In this document: positions 14,407-16,296 of the stretch, piece after piece
How positions within the stretch are numbered: position 1 is the first letter of the stretch
How the letters are laid out: every line of letters starts with the position of its first letter
Assembly: GCA_031362245.1 (NCBI GenBank)
Contig: JANLSD010000210.1
Location: 1 to 16,296, forward strand
Source of the DNA: JAAURS01 sp031362245
Lineage (GTDB): Bacteria > Cyanobacteriota > Cyanobacteriia > Thermosynechococcales > Thermosynechococcaceae
Length of the DNA: 16,296 bases
Direction of reading: 5' to 3'
Notes under the pieces: model-generated
What the model saw: only the letters and a program-made list of their open reading frames with translations
What the model was told of the DNA's origin: nothing
Databases searched by the model: none
Program-made: the position numbers and the translations under genes

Positions 14407-15351
14407 ATGAATCAGGGCTGGGTCTATCTGGATCGGGTGAGGGGTGATGATGCGGGACTCACGCTATTGGAGTTTTATACTCGTCGGTACGCGCATTCGA
14501 GTCTGTCGGATTGGCAAGACCGGATTTTGGGTGGCGCGGTTTTACTAAACGGCATTTCGGTGTCTGCCGAAACGCCGCTTCAGGTTGGGCAAAAGCTCTC
14601 CTATCATCGTCCGCCCTGGCAGGAACCGGAGGTACCTCTGGCGTTTGAGGTTTTGTATGAAGATTCTGATTTGTTGGTTGTGGCTAAACCTTCGGGGTTG
14701 CCTGTGTTGCCAGGGGGCGGGTTTTTAGAAAATACCCTCTTGCATCAACTGCGGCATCTTTATCCTCACGAGACGCCTGTGCCCATCCACCGTCTGGGGC
14801 GGGGGACATCTGGACTGATGCTGTTGGCGCGATCGCCCCTTGCAAAATCCAACCTCAGTCAGCAAATGCGCAAGAGCACAGCGGGGGGTGGCCCGTTGGT
14901 GCATAGCCATCGCCCCATCCACAAAACCTATCGTGCTGTGGTTAGCTCAGGCAATATTCCCGATCAGCAGACCATTAGCCAACCCATCGGGAAAATCCCC
15001 CACGAGCAGTTGGGCTACATTTTTGGTGCAGCCGCCGACGGACAATTTGCCCGCAGCGATGTCCAAGTAGTCCGGCGAGATCCAGAAACCACGCTTGTAG
15101 AAGTCACTATTTTTACAGGCAGACCGCACCAGATCCGGATCCATTTGGCAACCATTGGGTTTCCACTGGTGGGCGATCCGCTGTATGTGGCGGGGGGCAT
15201 TCCCAGAGCCTTTTCGGTGGAGGGGGACATGAAACAGCCTGTCCCTGGGGACTGCGGCTATTCGCTCCATGCCTATCGCCTTGCTTTCGCCCATCCCCGC
15301 TCCCAGGAAGCGATGAGTTTTGAATGTCCGCCACCTGCCAACCTCTGTTGA
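14407..15351 (+). CDS. RluA-family pseudouridine synthase-like protein with altered catalytic motif
   Basis: A 314-residue protein with the RluA-type pseudouridine synthase layout. An S4-like region lies at about 15-68 (ILGGAVLLNG). The catalytic domain follows, with VLYEDSDLLVVAKPSGLPV (82-100), the motif HRLGRGTSGLMLLAR (128-142), HKTYRAVV (172-179) and FTGRPHQIRIHLATIGFPLVGDPLY (236-260). These enzymes convert uridine to pseudouridine in rRNA or tRNA. The family motif is HRLD, with Asp essential; here position 131 is Gly (codon GGG at 14797-14799). I chose the ATG at 14407, though TTG at 14398 is in frame and near AAGG. It lies 58 bp after the hydroxylase-type gene on the same strand. The RNA target is unknown and catalytic activity is uncertain. 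Confidence 0.87.
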   Translation: MNQGWVYLDRVRGDDAGLTLLEFYTRRYAHSSLSDWQDRILGGAVLLNGISVSAETPLQVGQKLSYHRPPWQEPEVPLAFEVLYEDSDLLVVAKPSGLPVLPGGGFLENTLLHQLRHLYPHETPVPIHRLGRGTSGLMLLARSPLAKSNLSQQMRKSTAGGGPLVHSHRPIHKTYRAVVSSGNIPDQQTISQPIGKIPHEQLGYIFGAAADGQFARSDVQVVRRDPETTLVEVTIFTGRPHQIRIHLATIGFPLVGDPLYVAGGIPRAFSVEGDMKQPVPGDCGYSLHAYRLAFAHPRSQEAMSFECPPPANLC

Positions 15352-15400
15352 GCGAGATGGTAGGATGCTAAATGCATAAGGGATTAATGCTGTACCCACC

Positions 15401-15422
15401 GGGCTTCGGCTTCGCTCAGCCC
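15401..15422. repeat. Short GC-rich hairpin in the RluA-oxygenase gap
   Basis: GGGCT (15401-15405) pairs with AGCCC (15418-15422) around CTTCGGCTTCGCTC-type sequence. It is 50 bp after the RluA-like stop but lacks a T-run, so it is more likely a small dispersed repeat than a terminator. Confidence 0.35.
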
Positions 15423-15504
15423 TCAATTTAGGACTGAAGAAATCAGGTACTTTGTTTTTAGGCGCATCCCTAATCGCCTTATCTATATTCTCCACCCAGT
15501 TCCC

Positions 15505-16122
15505 TTGAGTTACTATCGTCAATTCCCCCAAGCCTTTTCCGTTAGCTATCTGAGTAAGCTTCAGAAACGGATCCAAGACTGCCCTTACTTTGCCGTCAAT
15601 AACCTCAACCGTGATTTTATAAACACCAAAGGGTTTTCGGTGGTGTTTCGGCGATCGCACCTCTCAACCGTCACAGAGCATTTTCCCTACTTTGGACGCT
15701 ACCTAGAGCAAGCCCTTCAGCCGGACTGTAATGCGTTTTACCTCAACCCGCTGTTGCTCAAAGCAGGGTCACGGGTCGATCCACACATTGATCGGTCTTT
15801 GCGCTCCTACTGCAAAACCATTGATCCACCTGCAATCGTGAGCGTACTGTATGTGTCGGTTCCTGAAGATTTGGAAGGGGGCGAACTGGTGCTGCGATCG
15901 CGCCAACGCCAAGTCGGACAAATTCGGCCCCAAACCAATCTGCTGCTGTGGTTCCAGGGGGACTTGACCCATTCCGTGACAGCGGTGGCGAAGGGGGGCG
16001 ATCGCCTCAGCCTGGTCTGCGAGCAATATAGTCTGGAAGACCGTGAGCTGGAAGACATCCCCGAATTTAGGCTAGAGTCACGGGCGATCGCACCCTCTGC
16101 AAAATATATAGGCAGAAAGTAA
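15505..16122 (+). CDS. 2OG-Fe(II) oxygenase, prolyl-4-hydroxylase-type
   Basis: A 205-residue soluble protein with the double-stranded beta-helix signature of 2-oxoglutarate/iron dioxygenases. H94 and D96 in DPHIDRSL and H156 in GDLTHSV supply the iron triad, and R167 in GDRLSLVCEQY should bind 2-oxoglutarate. VLYVSVPEDLEGGELVLRSR (114-133) is the usual strand pair. These enzymes hydroxylate a protein or small molecule in the cytoplasm; the substrate is unknown. The start is a TTG at 15505. The open frame continues back to a stop at 15385 but contains no ATG, GTG or other convincing start, and there is no internal Met. The TTG lacks a good ribosome-binding site. The 153 bp before it includes a small repeat. 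The true N-terminus is therefore uncertain. Confidence 0.85.
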   Translation: MSYYRQFPQAFSVSYLSKLQKRIQDCPYFAVNNLNRDFINTKGFSVVFRRSHLSTVTEHFPYFGRYLEQALQPDCNAFYLNPLLLKAGSRVDPHIDRSLRSYCKTIDPPAIVSVLYVSVPEDLEGGELVLRSRQRQVGQIRPQTNLLLWFQGDLTHSVTAVAKGGDRLSLVCEQYSLEDRELEDIPEFRLESRAIAPSAKYIGRK

Positions 16123-16204
16123 GAATTTCCCAACTTATTCTTCAAGTGTGTCTAGCCTGGTTGACTGACAAAAGTCCTGAAACACCCATTCCTTCGTCTT
16201 TAAA

Positions 16205-16296
16205 GCCAGCGATTGAAATCGCGCCTACAAGAACAAAGTCTGCCTACGCAGACTAAATATATCAAGGGTTCCAGCAATCCGCGCAGGCGGATTTCG
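16205..16296. repeat. Palindromic interspersed repeat, copy 2 (runs off window edge)
   Basis: Begins GCCAGCGATTGAAATCGCGC and continues CCTACAAGAAC, then the hairpin GTCTGC-CTAC-GCAGAC (16238-16253). This matches the core at 2461-2511 in the same orientation. After about 16255 the two diverge, but the tail GCAGGCGGATTTCG resembles the GCGGATTTC segment of copy 1. It lies 82 bp downstream of the oxygenase stop codon. Confidence 0.75.

Noticed and set aside
14947..15660. Minus-strand 237-codon ORF
   Set aside because: It lies antisense to the RluA-like and oxygenase genes, both of which have clear family motifs.

Overview
The window looks like a chromosomal segment of a cyanobacterium. The octamer GCGATCGC (the HIP1 motif typical of many cyanobacterial genomes) occurs more than ten times on both strands. 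The gene content also fits: a MenB of the phylloquinone pathway, a COP23-family secreted protein, a large CheB-CheR-PAS-kinase fusion, and palindromic interspersed repeats. Gene density is ordinary, with many short intergenic spaces that carry structured repeats. No rRNA, tRNA, CRISPR array or complete insertion sequence was found.

Layout. From 1 to 11922 every gene is on the minus strand. Reading against the numbering there is a COP23-like exported protein (11922-11347), menB (11014-10181), a copper amine oxidase (9819-7909) with an APC-type permease behind it (7791-6361), a 1208-residue CheB-CheR-PAS-histidine kinase (6263-2637), a receiver-PAS-GAF protein with a truncated, histidine-less kinase tail (2270-609), and the first 65 codons of metH (197-1). 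A pterin carbinolamine dehydratase (12443-12156) is also on the minus strand. From 12663 the genes run on the plus strand: a ferritin-like-superfamily protein, an unannotated 36-residue single-span membrane peptide, a compact fatty-acid-hydroxylase-type protein, an RluA-family protein and a 2OG-Fe(II) oxygenase.

Functional groupings. The amine oxidase and permease form a plausible amine uptake and deamination unit, with a strong inverted repeat just upstream that could be an operator. The two signalling genes are neighbours in the same direction, separated by a 191-bp element with terminal inverted repeats. Both have changes at key kinase positions: the receiver protein has Glu where the phospho-acceptor His should be and no ATPase domain, and the large fusion has an altered G1 box. 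The other genes are housekeeping or accessory and show no obvious joint pathway.

Most notable points. (a) Two copies of a palindromic repeat (2461 and 16205) differ by paired, compensatory changes in both hairpins. (b) A MITE-like 122-bp foldback lies upstream of metH. (c) The RluA-like protein has Gly in place of the catalytic Asp of the HRLD motif. (d) There is a small membrane ORF at 13569-13679. (e) Spaced inverted repeats lie upstream of menB and of the amine oxidase. I do not see a clear-cut new defence or biosynthetic system.
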